NCBI RefSeq assembly: GCF_003730295.1
Contig: NZ_QTSZ01000020.1
Location: 1-50,797 of the forward strand
Direction of reading: 5' to 3'
Length of the DNA stretch: 50,797 bases
DNA from: Ornithinibacillus gellani
GTDB lineage: Bacteria; Bacillota; Bacilli; Bacillales; Amphibacillaceae
Part shown: one piece after another, positions 32,897-41,835 of the stretch
Numbering within the stretch: the first letter of the stretch is position 1
Layout: the number at the start of each line of letters is the position of its first letter
Position numbers and translations under genes: made by a program
The notes under the pieces: generated by a model
Told to the model about the DNA's origin: nothing
The model's input: the letters and a program-made list of their open reading frames with translations, nothing else
Databases searched by the model: none

Positions 32897-34312
32897 TTAT
32901 TCCCATGACTCCATGGGAATACGTACTGTGACAATTGTTCCTTTCCCTTCCTCACTTTCAATAGCAAGCTTACCATGATGTAATTCAATAATATGCTTGC
33001 TAATTGCGAGGCCAAGCCCCACTCCTTTTTCCTTATCATTCGGTTTGTAAAAAGGCGAAACAATATGCGGTAAATCTGATGCCCGTATACCACTACCTTG
33101 ATCTTTCACAATCATTTTTAAAGCACCATGATCCTGTAAACAGCTTAGTGTTACCGTGCTTTGTGGAGGGCTGTGTTTTATCGCATTGTCAAGTAAATTT
33201 ATTAATACTTGCTTTACCCGGTTACGGTCAGCCATCACCTTTAAACCTGCTTCACATTCTGTTTCCAGCTTGATTTGCTTTTTGGTTAATTGTTTTTCAA
33301 ATTGTCTCCGCATTTCGTGAATCAAATGATCCAATAGAAAAACACTTGGATGAATTTGAAACGTATCGGTATTCATTCGTGAAAAATCGAGCAACTCTTC
33401 CACTAATGCAATTAATCTTTCTGTTTCACTCGTAATAATTTGCATTCCTTGCTGCGTTTCTTCCCTATCGTTCAAATCTCCACCCAGCAATGTTTCTCCC
33501 CAGCCTTTAATACTCGTTAACGGGGTTCTTAATTCATGTGAAATAGAGGAAATAAATTGATCCTTCATTTTTTCATGCTGCAAAAGGGAATGGCACATAT
33601 CATTAAAAGAAGCTGCCAATGTACCAAGCTCCCCTATATAATTTTCATCAATACGTTTATCAAATTCGCCCTCAGCAAATCGTTTGGAGGCTTCGGTGAG
33701 CTGTGATAACGGTGTCGTAATTTTCCTAGCCAAAGCCTTACTAAGCAGTAGCACAATCACAATAATTCCTATCCCAATTGCAACCGCAATGGTACCCTGT
33801 CTTTCAACAAGCCGATCAATATTCTCTAAAGAAATAACATATCGAAAATAGAGCTCTGTCTCATCGTCGTAAACAAGTGGAACAACAGTAGCCATCACAC
33901 GTTCATCCGTTCCGGGATTTCTTCCTTTCCAAATACTTGGTTCATTTTGTTTTGCTGCGTGCAATGCAGAAAGCGAGATAGATTCATTCGGTAAAAATCC
34001 TGTCGAAGATGCAAGCACCGCACCGGTTGGAGAGACAATTTGCATCTCTGTTCCTTGCATTTGAAATTCATTTAACATATCCTGCATCATGTTTTTTCCA
34101 TTTGCAGGCGTCCATTCTGTAAAACGCATGGCAAAGCTTCCAGCGTTCTTTGCATGAGAGGATAATAGCTGTTCGGTATTTTTATAATAATATTGATAAA
34201 TGCTAACGAAGAAAACAACTTCCAATAATACCACTGTTAGGGAAATAATAAATAAATGGAGCATCAGAAGGCGTCTTCCAATGCCTTTTCGCTGCCTCAT
34301 ATTTTTTCCCAT
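32897..34312 (-). CDS. Sensor histidine kinase
   Basis: The 471-residue kinase has two transmembrane helices (about 15-38 and 174-192) around an extracytoplasmic sensor of about 130 residues, a HAMP domain (about 192-245), the HisKA phosphoacceptor ISHELRTPLTSIKGWGETLL (His259), and a HATPase domain with NLLDNAIKHSP, DQGSGI and GVGLGLAISKHIIELH. It overlaps the response regulator by 16 bases. The extracellular ligand is unknown; the lipoprotein encoded first in the operon is a candidate partner. Confidence 0.93.
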   Translation of the reverse strand: MGKNMRQRKGIGRRLLMLHLFIISLTVVLLEVVFFVSIYQYYYKNTEQLLSSHAKNAGSFAMRFTEWTPANGKNMMQDMLNEFQMQGTEMQIVSPTGAVLASSTGFLPNESISLSALHAAKQNEPSIWKGRNPGTDERVMATVVPLVYDDETELYFRYVISLENIDRLVERQGTIAVAIGIGIIVIVLLLSKALARKITTPLSQLTEASKRFAEGEFDKRIDENYIGELGTLAASFNDMCHSLLQHEKMKDQFISSISHELRTPLTSIKGWGETLLGGDLNDREETQQGMQIITSETERLIALVEELLDFSRMNTDTFQIHPSVFLLDHLIHEMRRQFEKQLTKKQIKLETECEAGLKVMADRNRVKQVLINLLDNAIKHSPPQSTVTLSCLQDHGALKMIVKDQGSGIRASDLPHIVSPFYKPNDKEKGVGLGLAISKHIIELHHGKLAIESEEGKGTIVTVRIPMESWE

Positions 34313-34971
34313 TTATATCCATATCCCCATACCGTTTGTATATGAACTGGATGAGATGGATCTGCTTCCACCTTTTGACGAATCCGTCGAATATTAACAT
34401 CGACTACTTTTGGATCTCCTGGAAAGTCCAATCCCCATACTTCATCTAATACATCATTCCGACTAACCGCTTTACCTTTTGCAAGATCCAGGATGGATAG
34501 AATCTGATACTCCGTTGGTGATAACTCAATTGGTTCTCCATCATTAATCAAGCAGCGTTTCGAGCGATCCAGCTTTAATCCGATCTGTTTGGAATGAATC
34601 AATGGCTGAATGCGACGTAATAAGGACTGCACCCTTGCAATCAATTCATTCACACTAAACGGCTTTGACATGTAATCATCTGCACCATTTACAAGACCTG
34701 TTACTTTATCTGCCTCCATTGTTTTCGCCGTTAGCATAATAATCCCTACCTGTTTATTAAATGTGCGAACTTCTTTGGCAACTTCAAAGCCATCTATACC
34801 AGGCAGCATAATATCAAGAATAAGGATCGCAATATCCTGCTCCTCCTGAATAATGCTTAAACCATCTTCACCTGTCTCCGCTTCATACACGCTGTATCCT
34901 TTTCGCTGTAAATTTAACTTAATAAAGGATCTGATATTTTCTTCATCTTCTATGATTAATATTTTTTCCAT
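34297..34971 (-). CDS. OmpR/PhoB-family response regulator
   Basis: This 224-residue protein has a receiver domain with the acidic pocket IIEDEEN, phospho-acceptor Asp53 in LILDIMLPGIDG, and Lys in MSKPFSVNELI, followed by a winged-helix domain with the OmpR-type recognition region SRNDVLDEVWG and VDVNIRRIRQKVE. It is the middle gene of lipoprotein-regulator-kinase, 15 bases after the lipoprotein stop. Confidence 0.94.
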   Translation of the reverse strand: MEKILIIEDEENIRSFIKLNLQRKGYSVYEAETGEDGLSIIQEEQDIAILILDIMLPGIDGFEVAKEVRTFNKQVGIIMLTAKTMEADKVTGLVNGADDYMSKPFSVNELIARVQSLLRRIQPLIHSKQIGLKLDRSKRCLINDGEPIELSPTEYQILSILDLAKGKAVSRNDVLDEVWGLDFPGDPKVVDVNIRRIRQKVEADPSHPVHIQTVWGYGYKWEKI

Positions 34972-34986
34972 ATAGTCATCCCTTAA

Positions 34987-36255
34987 TCAGTTCACTTCAT
35001 CTAGTGAATTTATTAATTGAAATAAATGCTTCTTATCTTTGTCTACCGTGCTAGAAAAATATCTATAATCACCATGTTTGGCGAGTAATTGCCAATCACC
35101 AGAGGGTTTTTCCTTGTTCGTAACGAGTACATCAAAAAACACAACATCCGTCCCTGCCGGTTTCAATTCTACATGTGTTCGGTCCTCTGATTGATCAATT
35201 TCCAATCTAGGCCAATCCGTTGGAATATCTATTTTATAGCTATAGTCATAATTATAGAAGCCTTTTGTAACTGCCTTAGGTTTCCATTTATCGGAAAGCT
35301 GATAATGCACTGTTATATAAGGTGTATCTACATATGGAAGGGGCTCTTCCATATATGGTTCTTCCAATACACCAAATTCAAGGATGCCATCCTCATTACT
35401 ATCCTCGGAGTTGACGCTGGATGGTTTTAATGTTGGATTTTCCTCCGTCACCTCAAATATATCTTCCATATGTCCTTCCGCAACATGTATAACAAATGTC
35501 ATCGCTGCATGTGCACCAATTCCTGCATCCAGCATCATACCTGTTTTATTTTTTGAGATACGTCCACTTTCCATATGGTAGTAACCATTAATATAGGGAT
35601 CCAGTTCCAGGTCATCCACCTGTACAAGCGATTCTGACTCGTAATTATAAAGAGAGACCGTATTACGTTGTCCTCGATTAAGTTTAATCAGTACCAATTG
35701 GTCCTCATTTGAGGTATCGAATGAATCCACAAGGAATGTCGTATAAGGTTTATCCAACAATACATTGGAAGGTGCTTCTGAAAAAACATCATACACGAGC
35801 ATCCCGTAATCCTCAGAATCCTCTGCATAGGCAAAGCCCGCTAATATTTCTTTCTTTCCATCCTGATTTAAATCAGCAAAATCCAGATCAACCAAAATGG
35901 TCCCTTCTCCTCTGATATCGGAAATTTTCTTCCAGCCATGGTCATTTTTAAATACCATTCCCCTTACAGGATCGGAAGGGTGCTGTGTTTTATAAAATAC
36001 AACCGCCTCTTCCTTTCCATCATTGTCCAAGTCAATAAGGATATTTGCATTGCTTTCTTCACTATGGACAGGAGCAACAAGCTCTACATGATCAGGGAGG
36101 CTTTTTGTAATCGCCTGTTTGATTTCATCTTTATCACTTGGCAGCTGTGGTGGTGTAATTAAGGTCGTATTCGTTTCAAAAAAAGAACAGCCTGCCATTA
36201 GGAGCATCACACCCAAAAGCAACAACCAATTTATGATTCGTTTCAATATATTCAT
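34987..36255 (-). CDS. FG-GAP/VCBS-like lipoprotein linked to the two-component system
   Basis: The 422-residue lipoprotein has a signal peptide and lipobox LMAGC (Cys23). The mature part contains several Asp-rich, calcium-loop-like repeats (DLDNDGKEEAV, DLNQDGKKEI, SNEDGILEFG) typical of FG-GAP/VCBS beta-propeller proteins, and a C-terminal domain of about 100 residues. As the first gene of the operon ahead of the regulator and kinase, it is likely a surface sensor or a target of the system. Its exact function is not known to me. Confidence 0.8.
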   Translation of the reverse strand: MNILKRIINWLLLLGVMLLMAGCSFFETNTTLITPPQLPSDKDEIKQAITKSLPDHVELVAPVHSEESNANILIDLDNDGKEEAVVFYKTQHPSDPVRGMVFKNDHGWKKISDIRGEGTILVDLDFADLNQDGKKEILAGFAYAEDSEDYGMLVYDVFSEAPSNVLLDKPYTTFLVDSFDTSNEDQLVLIKLNRGQRNTVSLYNYESESLVQVDDLELDPYINGYYHMESGRISKNKTGMMLDAGIGAHAAMTFVIHVAEGHMEDIFEVTEENPTLKPSSVNSEDSNEDGILEFGVLEEPYMEEPLPYVDTPYITVHYQLSDKWKPKAVTKGFYNYDYSYKIDIPTDWPRLEIDQSEDRTHVELKPAGTDVVFFDVLVTNKEKPSGDWQLLAKHGDYRYFSSTVDKDKKHLFQLINSLDEVN

Positions 36256-36321
36256 CCTTCTTACCTTTTGTCTTCTATTGTTATATTATAGCGAATTTAG
36301 CGCTTGAAAAATATCAATTTG

Positions 36322-36351
36322 GTTACAGTGAGATTGTCATTTTTATGTAAC
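36322..36351. promoter_or_regulatory. Inverted repeat GTTACA-N18-TGTAAC in a divergent promoter region
   Basis: A perfect 6-base inverted repeat lies between the divergent lipoprotein and polysaccharide-deacetylase genes. It could be an operator shared by both; the linked response regulator is one candidate binder. TGTAAC also resembles half-sites of WalR-like regulators, so this is uncertain. Confidence 0.3.
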
Positions 36352-36414
36352 TACTACGTGAAAAAAATAGAATAAGATATTAATAGATAGAAATTGATCA
36401 AGGGGTGGAGATTA

Positions 36415-37407
36415 TTGTCACGAGTATCAGAGAGAAAAAGAAAAATGACACGTATTGGAAAGGTAACAATTGGCATCCTCGTCGTCCTGGTAATGCTATT
36501 ATTTTATTTTACTTGGGAGCTGCTTGCTGATAATCGGGTAGAGGCTGGCAATGGTGATAAACAAAAGAATAAACAAGAGCTTGTTACCGGTTCAAAGCCA
36601 AACACGGAAAATCAAGAGGAAAAGAATCCATCATCCAAGTCTGAAAAACTGGACAAAGACACGGATTCATCAACAAAGCAAGATGAACAGTCAGCAAAAC
36701 AAGCAAATAAGAAGAAGGAAGATGCTGAAGTAGAGAAGAATCAAACTGAACATCAAACAGATCAGCAGCAAGCAGAAAAAGAAAAGGCTCCAGCTAAGGA
36801 ACCATCTGGAACGGGTAAGACTATTTATTTAACATTTGATGATGGCCCCCACCCACAAGCAACTGATCGTATTATTCAGTTACTCGAACAATATAATGCG
36901 AAAGCAGCCTTCTTTATGCTGCAACCAAATATGAGAAACAATCCTGAGCTTGTTCAGCACATGGTTGATCATGGACATACAGTTGGCGCTCACGGCGTTA
37001 CACATAATGCAAAGAAAATCTATCAATCTCCACAAACTTTTGTCCAGGAGATGAATACGACTTTGGATTTTATTAAACAAACAACTGGAGTTGCATCTAA
37101 ACTCATTCGGGCACCATATGGTTCAAAGCCATATATCACCCCGCCTTTCCAGGCTGCTTCAGATCAGCAAGGATTCATTTTATGGGATTGGAATATCGAT
37201 TCTGAGGATTGGAAACGAACAGATGGCAGCTTTGTCCCTTACACCATTCAACAGGTTAACCAATATCAAGGGCATGAATCACTTGTAGTATTACTTCATG
37301 AACGGCCAACAACTGCGGATCATTTAGAGGGATTACTACAATATTTTCAAAGCAATGGATACGATATGCAAGCATTAGATGCAGCAACGACACCAGTACA
37401 ATTCTGA
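36415..37407 (+). CDS. Polysaccharide deacetylase (peptidoglycan GlcNAc deacetylase type)
   Basis: The 330-residue protein has an N-terminal membrane anchor (residues 14-33), a long Lys/Glu/Gln-rich linker (about 40-130) and a C-terminal NodB domain: TFDDGPHPQ (catalytic Asp-Asp), HGHTVGAHGVTHN (metal His), RAPYGSKP, DWNIDSEDW and LLHERP. Such proteins deacetylate cell-wall sugars, often giving lysozyme resistance. The start is TTG with GGGGTGGAG 5 bases before; the ATG frame begins at codon 17. It is transcribed divergently from the lipoprotein/two-component operon. Confidence 0.9.
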   Translation: MSRVSERKRKMTRIGKVTIGILVVLVMLLFYFTWELLADNRVEAGNGDKQKNKQELVTGSKPNTENQEEKNPSSKSEKLDKDTDSSTKQDEQSAKQANKKKEDAEVEKNQTEHQTDQQQAEKEKAPAKEPSGTGKTIYLTFDDGPHPQATDRIIQLLEQYNAKAAFFMLQPNMRNNPELVQHMVDHGHTVGAHGVTHNAKKIYQSPQTFVQEMNTTLDFIKQTTGVASKLIRAPYGSKPYITPPFQAASDQQGFILWDWNIDSEDWKRTDGSFVPYTIQQVNQYQGHESLVVLLHERPTTADHLEGLLQYFQSNGYDMQALDAATTPVQF

Positions 37408-37441
37408 TTAGAGACTGGGAATAAACCCAGTGAAACATAAC

Positions 37442-37484
37442 AAAAAGGAGTTTCGGTAAATTATTTTTACTGAAGCTCCTTTTC
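37442..37484 (+). terminator. Terminator after the polysaccharide deacetylase gene
   Basis: AAAAGGAG-T-TTCGGTAAA pairs with TTTACTGAA-G-CTCCTTTT around a short T-rich loop, followed by a T-rich tract. It lies 35 bases after the stop codon. Confidence 0.75.
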
Positions 37485-37507
37485 ATTTTATTTGATTAAC
37501 TTCACAG

Positions 37508-37591
37508 TCCACAGGCCAGCCCCAACCAATAAAGAAATTCACTCTCTGTGTTGGTTCCGAACACGGCTAGTCTCGTAGGATTCTCCGTGGA
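37508..37591 (-). ncRNA. Candidate structured RNA, unidentified
   Basis: An 84-base segment between genes folds best on the minus strand: TCCACGG and CCTGTGGA close the ends, CTAGCC pairs with GGCTGG (a T-G wobble here becomes a mismatch on the other strand), and AACCAA pairs with TTGGTT inside. Nothing matches a family I know; a CCGAACAC string recalls 5S rRNA but the rest does not. From here to 37740 I see only a weak hairpin (AAAGAGCA/TGCTCTTT, 37625-37672). Confidence 0.3.
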
Positions 37592-37740
37592 TTTATTCCA
37601 CTTTAATTAATATAGACGTACTAAAAGAGCACGCTCCTGTAAAATCACCATCATTTACGCATATGCTCTTTATGTTTTAAATATCATACCATGCATCAAG
37701 TCGTTTTGCCTTTAGATGAGATGAGAGACTCGTTATGTCC

Positions 37741-38604
37741 CTATTTATCATGAGGGGCAATGACTAGCTTTATTCGGTTACCAGATGGATCTGCTGTCCA
37801 AACTTGATCTGCTTCTTTCCGCACCTGAAATCCCAATTTCGCTAGGCACTCCACCATTTGTTCTCTTAAACTTACATCGGGAATAGCGAGCGAAAACCAT
37901 TGTAATCCTACACTGTTTTTCGTAGGCTGTTCTGCACCGGCACCATTCCACACATTCACAGCAATATGATGATGATAATGCTTCGTTGATAAAAACAAGG
38001 CACCAGGATAAGTTGTCGTGACGGAAAACCCTAAGCCTTGCACATAAAATACCTTTGCCGCTTCTACATCGGCAACATGTAGATGGATATGCCCTATGAT
38101 TGTTTCACTTGGTAGTGTATGCCATTCTGGATAATCTTCCGCAAGCAAGTCATCTCCATCCAATGGATCTGTCGTCATCGCCACCTGTTGCTTGTTCCAA
38201 TGCCAGTTCGTAGAGGGCCGGTCATGATATACCTCTATGCCATTTCCATCTGGATCATTTAAATACAATGCTTCACTAACCAAGTGATCTGCTGCACCAA
38301 GCGGATATTTCTTACGTAGCATATACGCTAAAAAAGCAGCCAAATCTGTCCGGGCCGGTAATAGTATCGCAACATGGTACAATCCTGCTTTTCGTTCTTC
38401 CTTTGGCAAAACCCCTTCAGGTTGAACCAGACGTAACAATGGGCGTATACCATCAGCCGTCAATACCGCTTCTTGATTCGACTCAGATAATATTTGAAAT
38501 CCAATCATATCTGTATAAAACAAAATAGAACGTGTAAGATCCATCACCTGTATACTTACCTCGTCAATATAAATGGCTGGTTCCGTAAAAAAACGTTTTT
38601 CCAT
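37741..38604 (-). CDS. catE: VOC-family extradiol dioxygenase, CatE-like
   Basis: This 287-residue protein closely follows the plan of B. subtilis CatE (catechol-2,3-dioxygenase): two glyoxalase-fold halves, FILSESNQEAVLTADG, GLYHVAILLPARTDLAAFL, SEALYLNDPDGNGIEVYHDR, then IIGHIHLHVADVEAAKVFYV and YHHHIAVNVWNGAGA. The metal ligands expected in the second half (His in GHIHLHV, His in YHHHI and a late Glu) appear to be present except that the Glu is not certain. It is a single gene; true substrate unproven. Confidence 0.82.
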   Translation of the reverse strand: MEKRFFTEPAIYIDEVSIQVMDLTRSILFYTDMIGFQILSESNQEAVLTADGIRPLLRLVQPEGVLPKEERKAGLYHVAILLPARTDLAAFLAYMLRKKYPLGAADHLVSEALYLNDPDGNGIEVYHDRPSTNWHWNKQQVAMTTDPLDGDDLLAEDYPEWHTLPSETIIGHIHLHVADVEAAKVFYVQGLGFSVTTTYPGALFLSTKHYHHHIAVNVWNGAGAEQPTKNSVGLQWFSLAIPDVSLREQMVECLAKLGFQVRKEADQVWTADPSGNRIKLVIAPHDK

Positions 38605-38710
38605 CTATCATCCATCCCTATTATTAACATTTGATAACTAACTTACTATATATAACTATCATAGCATAACAATATATTAGAAGCATCATTTTAGTATTGA
38701 ATAGCCGAAC

Positions 38711-38753
38711 AAAAAAGAGCAACCCCTTTATGACGATCATAAAAGGATTGCTC
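38711..38753 (-). terminator. Terminator after the 144-residue membrane protein
   Basis: On the minus strand GAGCAATCCTTTTATGA pairs with TCATAAAGGGGTTGCTC with a 3-base loop and is followed by T6. It ends the argS-YvrL-like-144aa transcript. Confidence 0.8.
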
Positions 38754-38768
38754 ATTTATTTGTTTTAA

Positions 38769-39203
38769 CTATTTATGTTTCTTGGCAGCTTCCGTTTCTT
38801 CCAGCGCAATAAATGTTTTCGTTTTTCTAATTGGAATTTGATGTTTCCTTGCATATTTAAATAAATCATCTAAAACCCGCTCCGGTTTATAATTAGAAAT
38901 TAAAATACCTAAACCCTTCACCGGCTTAATCGAAACACCCTTCGTTTGCGCGCCAATTCTTCGATAACGAAAATGCTTGATTTCATTTGGTGCATATTCA
39001 CGATGGTAAATAACCATGCCAAATAAACGTGCACGAAAAGCTATTTTTTTATCCACTTCTAACTCATAACGTACAGCTATAAAAAAAACGAGTAATGCTA
39101 GCGGCAGAATGGTAATATAATTTGCCCTTGTCGATAAACAAACAATGACAAGCAGAACCATAAAAAAGTATTGCTGACTTTTTCCAACATATGTCATGTT
39201 CAA
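38769..39203 (-). CDS. Small membrane protein with PH-like domain
   Basis: This protein (144 residues) has two adjacent transmembrane helices (about 11-45) followed by a basic cytoplasmic domain (ELEVDKKIAFRARLFGM, FRYRRIGAQTKGVSI, GLGILISNYKPERVLDDLF) that resembles the bacterial PH/bPH2 type. I do not know its function. It lies 15 bases after the YvrL-like gene and shares its transcript. Confidence 0.65.
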   Translation of the reverse strand: MNMTYVGKSQQYFFMVLLVIVCLSTRANYITILPLALLVFFIAVRYELEVDKKIAFRARLFGMVIYHREYAPNEIKHFRYRRIGAQTKGVSIKPVKGLGILISNYKPERVLDDLFKYARKHQIPIRKTKTFIALEETEAAKKHK

Positions 39204-39218
39204 CCCTCATATCCAAGA

Positions 39219-39695
39219 TTATGTTTTTTCATTTGTTTTGCCTTTGTGATGCCTCTGCTTCTTCTTGTCATCATCAAAAACAACATCGAGCATAAATAAA
39301 AGAAATGCAATAATAACCTTTGCAAAAAATGTAATCTGAATCCCCGTCATCACGGAATCAATGATAGATAATACAAGCAAATTCATACTGGTTATCACAA
39401 TGAAATGCATGATTATTGCGCCACTTTTTCCAGTAACCTGCTTACCTGCAACATATGCCAGCCCCTTTGCCAGGATATCTGTAAACAGACTAATGATAAA
39501 ATATGCCAGCACGAAGACAAATAATGTTCCCATTGAATTATAGGTGACGCCGAGTAATCGAAACAATCCTGCAAAGCCAAAATAAAATAATCCAAACAAA
39601 AAGCCCAATGCTGCTAAAACAAGTAAACCAAGCAAGAAAAACACAAATGCTTTTCCAGCCCAACCTAGTGAATCAGATGGTGACTTTTTCCCCAT
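39219..39695 (-). CDS. YvrL-like regulatory membrane protein
   Basis: This 158-residue protein has four transmembrane helices with the family stretch FYFGFAGLFRLLGVTYNSMG and YFIISLFTDILAKGLAYV, and a charged C-terminus (DDDKKKQRHHKGKTNEKT). It resembles YvrL, a negative regulator of a sigma-factor system in B. subtilis, but no sigma gene is adjacent here. The ATG chosen follows GGGGGAG. It lies between argS and the PH-like membrane protein gene. Confidence 0.6.
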   Translation of the reverse strand: MGKKSPSDSLGWAGKAFVFFLLGLLVLAALGFLFGLFYFGFAGLFRLLGVTYNSMGTLFVFVLAYFIISLFTDILAKGLAYVAGKQVTGKSGAIIMHFIVITSMNLLVLSIIDSVMTGIQITFFAKVIIAFLLFMLDVVFDDDKKKQRHHKGKTNEKT

Positions 39696-39789
39696 TGGCA
39701 CACTCCCCCGTTTCACTAATCTCCTACTCTATGATAGTTTAAAATCATCCAGTCTTCAATGATAAGCAAGCTTTAAATCATTCGTATCA

Positions 39790-41481
39790 CTACATGGACT
39801 CAGGCGCCTTCAATCCCAGTAAGCGAAGCCCCTCTTTTAGAACAATCGTGACACATTGCACCAAAGCTAATCTACCTTGCATATGTTCATCTGCCTGAAG
39901 CACCTTAACTTGATTATAATATTTATTAAATTCCTGAGATAGTTGAAATACATATTTGGCAATTTCGGATGGTTCAAATTGCTTAAAAGCTGTTTCAATT
40001 GCATTTGGAAATGCCATTAATTGCTTGATAACCGCCCAGCTATAATCATCCGTTAGCCCGATTGCAGATGGCTGAATTGCTTGAGCAGCAGCATTCGCCA
40101 ATATCGAACATGCCCTTGCATGGGTATATTGAACATATGGGCCAGTCATCCCTTCAAATTTGAGCATTCCCTCTAGAGAAAATTCAATGTGGTTTTGCCT
40201 TTCATGCCTTAAATCCTGAAAAATGATTGCACCTACCCCAACCTGTTTGGCTACCTCATGTTTATTTTTTAAAGTAGGGTTCTTCGCTTCAATATTTTTC
40301 GCAGCTAGTTCAATCGCTTCTTCAATCACTTTCTCCAACAGTACAACCTTTCCTTTTCTGGTGGACATCTTTTTTCCATTCTTTAATATAAAACCAAATG
40401 GAACATGGACCATATCCTTTGCCCAAGGATAATTCATTTTTTCCAAGGTCAAAAATACTTGCCGAAAATGAAGCTGCTGCTCCTGTCCAACTACATAAAT
40501 CGCTTTTGCAAAATGATACGTATCCTGCCGATAACGTGCAGCAGTTAAATCCCTCGTAGCATATAAAGTCGCTCCATCAGATTTCTTAATTAAACAAGGT
40601 GGCAGATCATATTCATCCAGCCTTACTACCTCTGCCCCTTTGGAGGGACTTAATAATCCCTTTTCTTGGAGCAGCTCTACTGTTCGTTCCATTTTATCAT
40701 TATAAAAAGCTTCACCATGATAGCTGTCAAAATGAATGCCAAGCAGTTCATAAATACGATTAAATTCCTGGAGCGATACATCTCGAAACCATTCCCATAG
40801 CTGGTGTGCCTCCGCTTCTCCGTCCTCAAGCTTTTTAAACCATGCACGTGCTTCATCTTCTAATGCTGGGGACTCTATAGCTTTTTCATGAAATTCCACA
40901 TACAGCTTTAGCAGTTCGGGAATGGGATTTGCTCTAACCTTTTCTTCCACTCCCCAATGCTTATAAGCCGTAATAAGCTTACCAAACTGTGTTCCCCAAT
41001 CACCTAAATGATTAATCCTCACAGCATGATAACCACATTTTTCAACAATATTTGCTAGTGCATTTCCGATCACAGTGGAGCGCAGATGCCCCATGGAAAA
41101 TGGCTTCGCAATATTAGGTGAGGAAAAATCAATCGTTATCTGCTCGCCATTCCCTACTTGCACATCACCATAATGATTCCCTTTCAATAAGATTTGTTTC
41201 ATCCAGGCAGCACTTACCTGATGCTTATCAAAAAAGCAATTGACATATGGTCCATTCGCTTCTATCTTCGCAAATAGAGTGTGATGAATGACTTGGGCCA
41301 ATCCTTTCGCAATTTCAACGGGGGATTGCCGTTTGATTTTTGCCAATGCAAAACAAGGAAAGGCAAGGTCACCTTGTTTGGCATACTTTGGCTTTTCAAT
41401 CAGCTCCTCCAATTCCGTTACAGTTAATGATTCCCCAATATGCTTGGATAGTTCATGTGCGTATAATTGCTTTAATTCCAT
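39790..41481 (-). CDS. argS: Arginyl-tRNA synthetase
   Basis: Charges tRNA-Arg with arginine. The 563-residue enzyme has the N-terminal tRNA-binding domain (GPYVNCFFDK), the class I HIGH-like motif in FSSPNIAKPFSMGHLRSTVIG (HLR at about residue 126), RINHLGDWGTQFGKL, the KMSTRKG signature near 372 and the DALR anticodon-binding C-terminus (GMTGPYVQYTHARACSI, EGLRLLGLKAPESM). It is preceded by a T-box leader with an arginine specifier, so it is induced by uncharged tRNA-Arg. Confidence 0.96.
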   Translation of the reverse strand: MELKQLYAHELSKHIGESLTVTELEELIEKPKYAKQGDLAFPCFALAKIKRQSPVEIAKGLAQVIHHTLFAKIEANGPYVNCFFDKHQVSAAWMKQILLKGNHYGDVQVGNGEQITIDFSSPNIAKPFSMGHLRSTVIGNALANIVEKCGYHAVRINHLGDWGTQFGKLITAYKHWGVEEKVRANPIPELLKLYVEFHEKAIESPALEDEARAWFKKLEDGEAEAHQLWEWFRDVSLQEFNRIYELLGIHFDSYHGEAFYNDKMERTVELLQEKGLLSPSKGAEVVRLDEYDLPPCLIKKSDGATLYATRDLTAARYRQDTYHFAKAIYVVGQEQQLHFRQVFLTLEKMNYPWAKDMVHVPFGFILKNGKKMSTRKGKVVLLEKVIEEAIELAAKNIEAKNPTLKNKHEVAKQVGVGAIIFQDLRHERQNHIEFSLEGMLKFEGMTGPYVQYTHARACSILANAAAQAIQPSAIGLTDDYSWAVIKQLMAFPNAIETAFKQFEPSEIAKYVFQLSQEFNKYYNQVKVLQADEHMQGRLALVQCVTIVLKEGLRLLGLKAPESM

Positions 41482-41506
41482 CTCTAATCTTCCTCCTATA
41501 CAAAAT

Positions 41507-41735
41507 AAAATCCCGTCCCTCCATTATTGGAGAGACGGGATTCACCCGCGGTGCCACTCTTATTGTTCTAAAGAACCTGCTCAAACATAGATAACGGGTT
41601 TTGTCCCGGCAAGCCCTACTTTTTTCAGACTGCTTCTCCAAAGTGCGTTTCATTATGCCTTGATTATGGGGCTTACACCTGTTCCCCACTCGCTCATAAA
41701 TCAGCTGCATAATTACTCTCTTTATCATCGAATTT
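41507..41735 (-). promoter_or_regulatory. T-box riboswitch of argS (Arg specifier CGC)
   Basis: Read on the minus strand, a long leader carries stem I, then the T-box sequence GAGTGGCACCGCGGGTGA (41544-41561), and a terminator AATCCCGTCTCTCC...GGGACGGGATT with T4ATTTT just before argS. In the specifier region GAAACGCACTTT, the codon CGC (41645-41647) reads as arginine, in agreement with the gene. Uncharged tRNA-Arg would stabilise the antiterminator and allow transcription. Confidence 0.9.
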
Positions 41736-41783
41736 GATGGATATTATTCTAATGTAGTCCCTATTAAAAGTCAACATAATCTT

Positions 41784-41826
41784 ATAAAGTGAAACTTTGG
41801 CTTACAGCGCAGTTAATCGGTGATAA
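41784..41826 (+). repeat. Dispersed intergenic repeat, copy G (mostly deleted)
   Basis: Only the two ends remain: TAAAGTGAAACTTT joined directly to GGCTTACAGCGCAGTTAATC and GGTGATAA. It lies upstream of the T-box and beyond the stop of the ABC permease gene. Confidence 0.75.
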
Positions 41827-41835
41827 CAAGGACCT

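Noticed and set aside
37508-37591. 5S rRNA fragment
   Set aside because: Only a short CCGAACACGG string matches; the remaining sequence and fold do not fit 5S rRNA.
41453-41728. A 91-codon minus-strand frame upstream of argS
   Set aside because: It overlaps the T-box leader and the argS start; no protein motifs.
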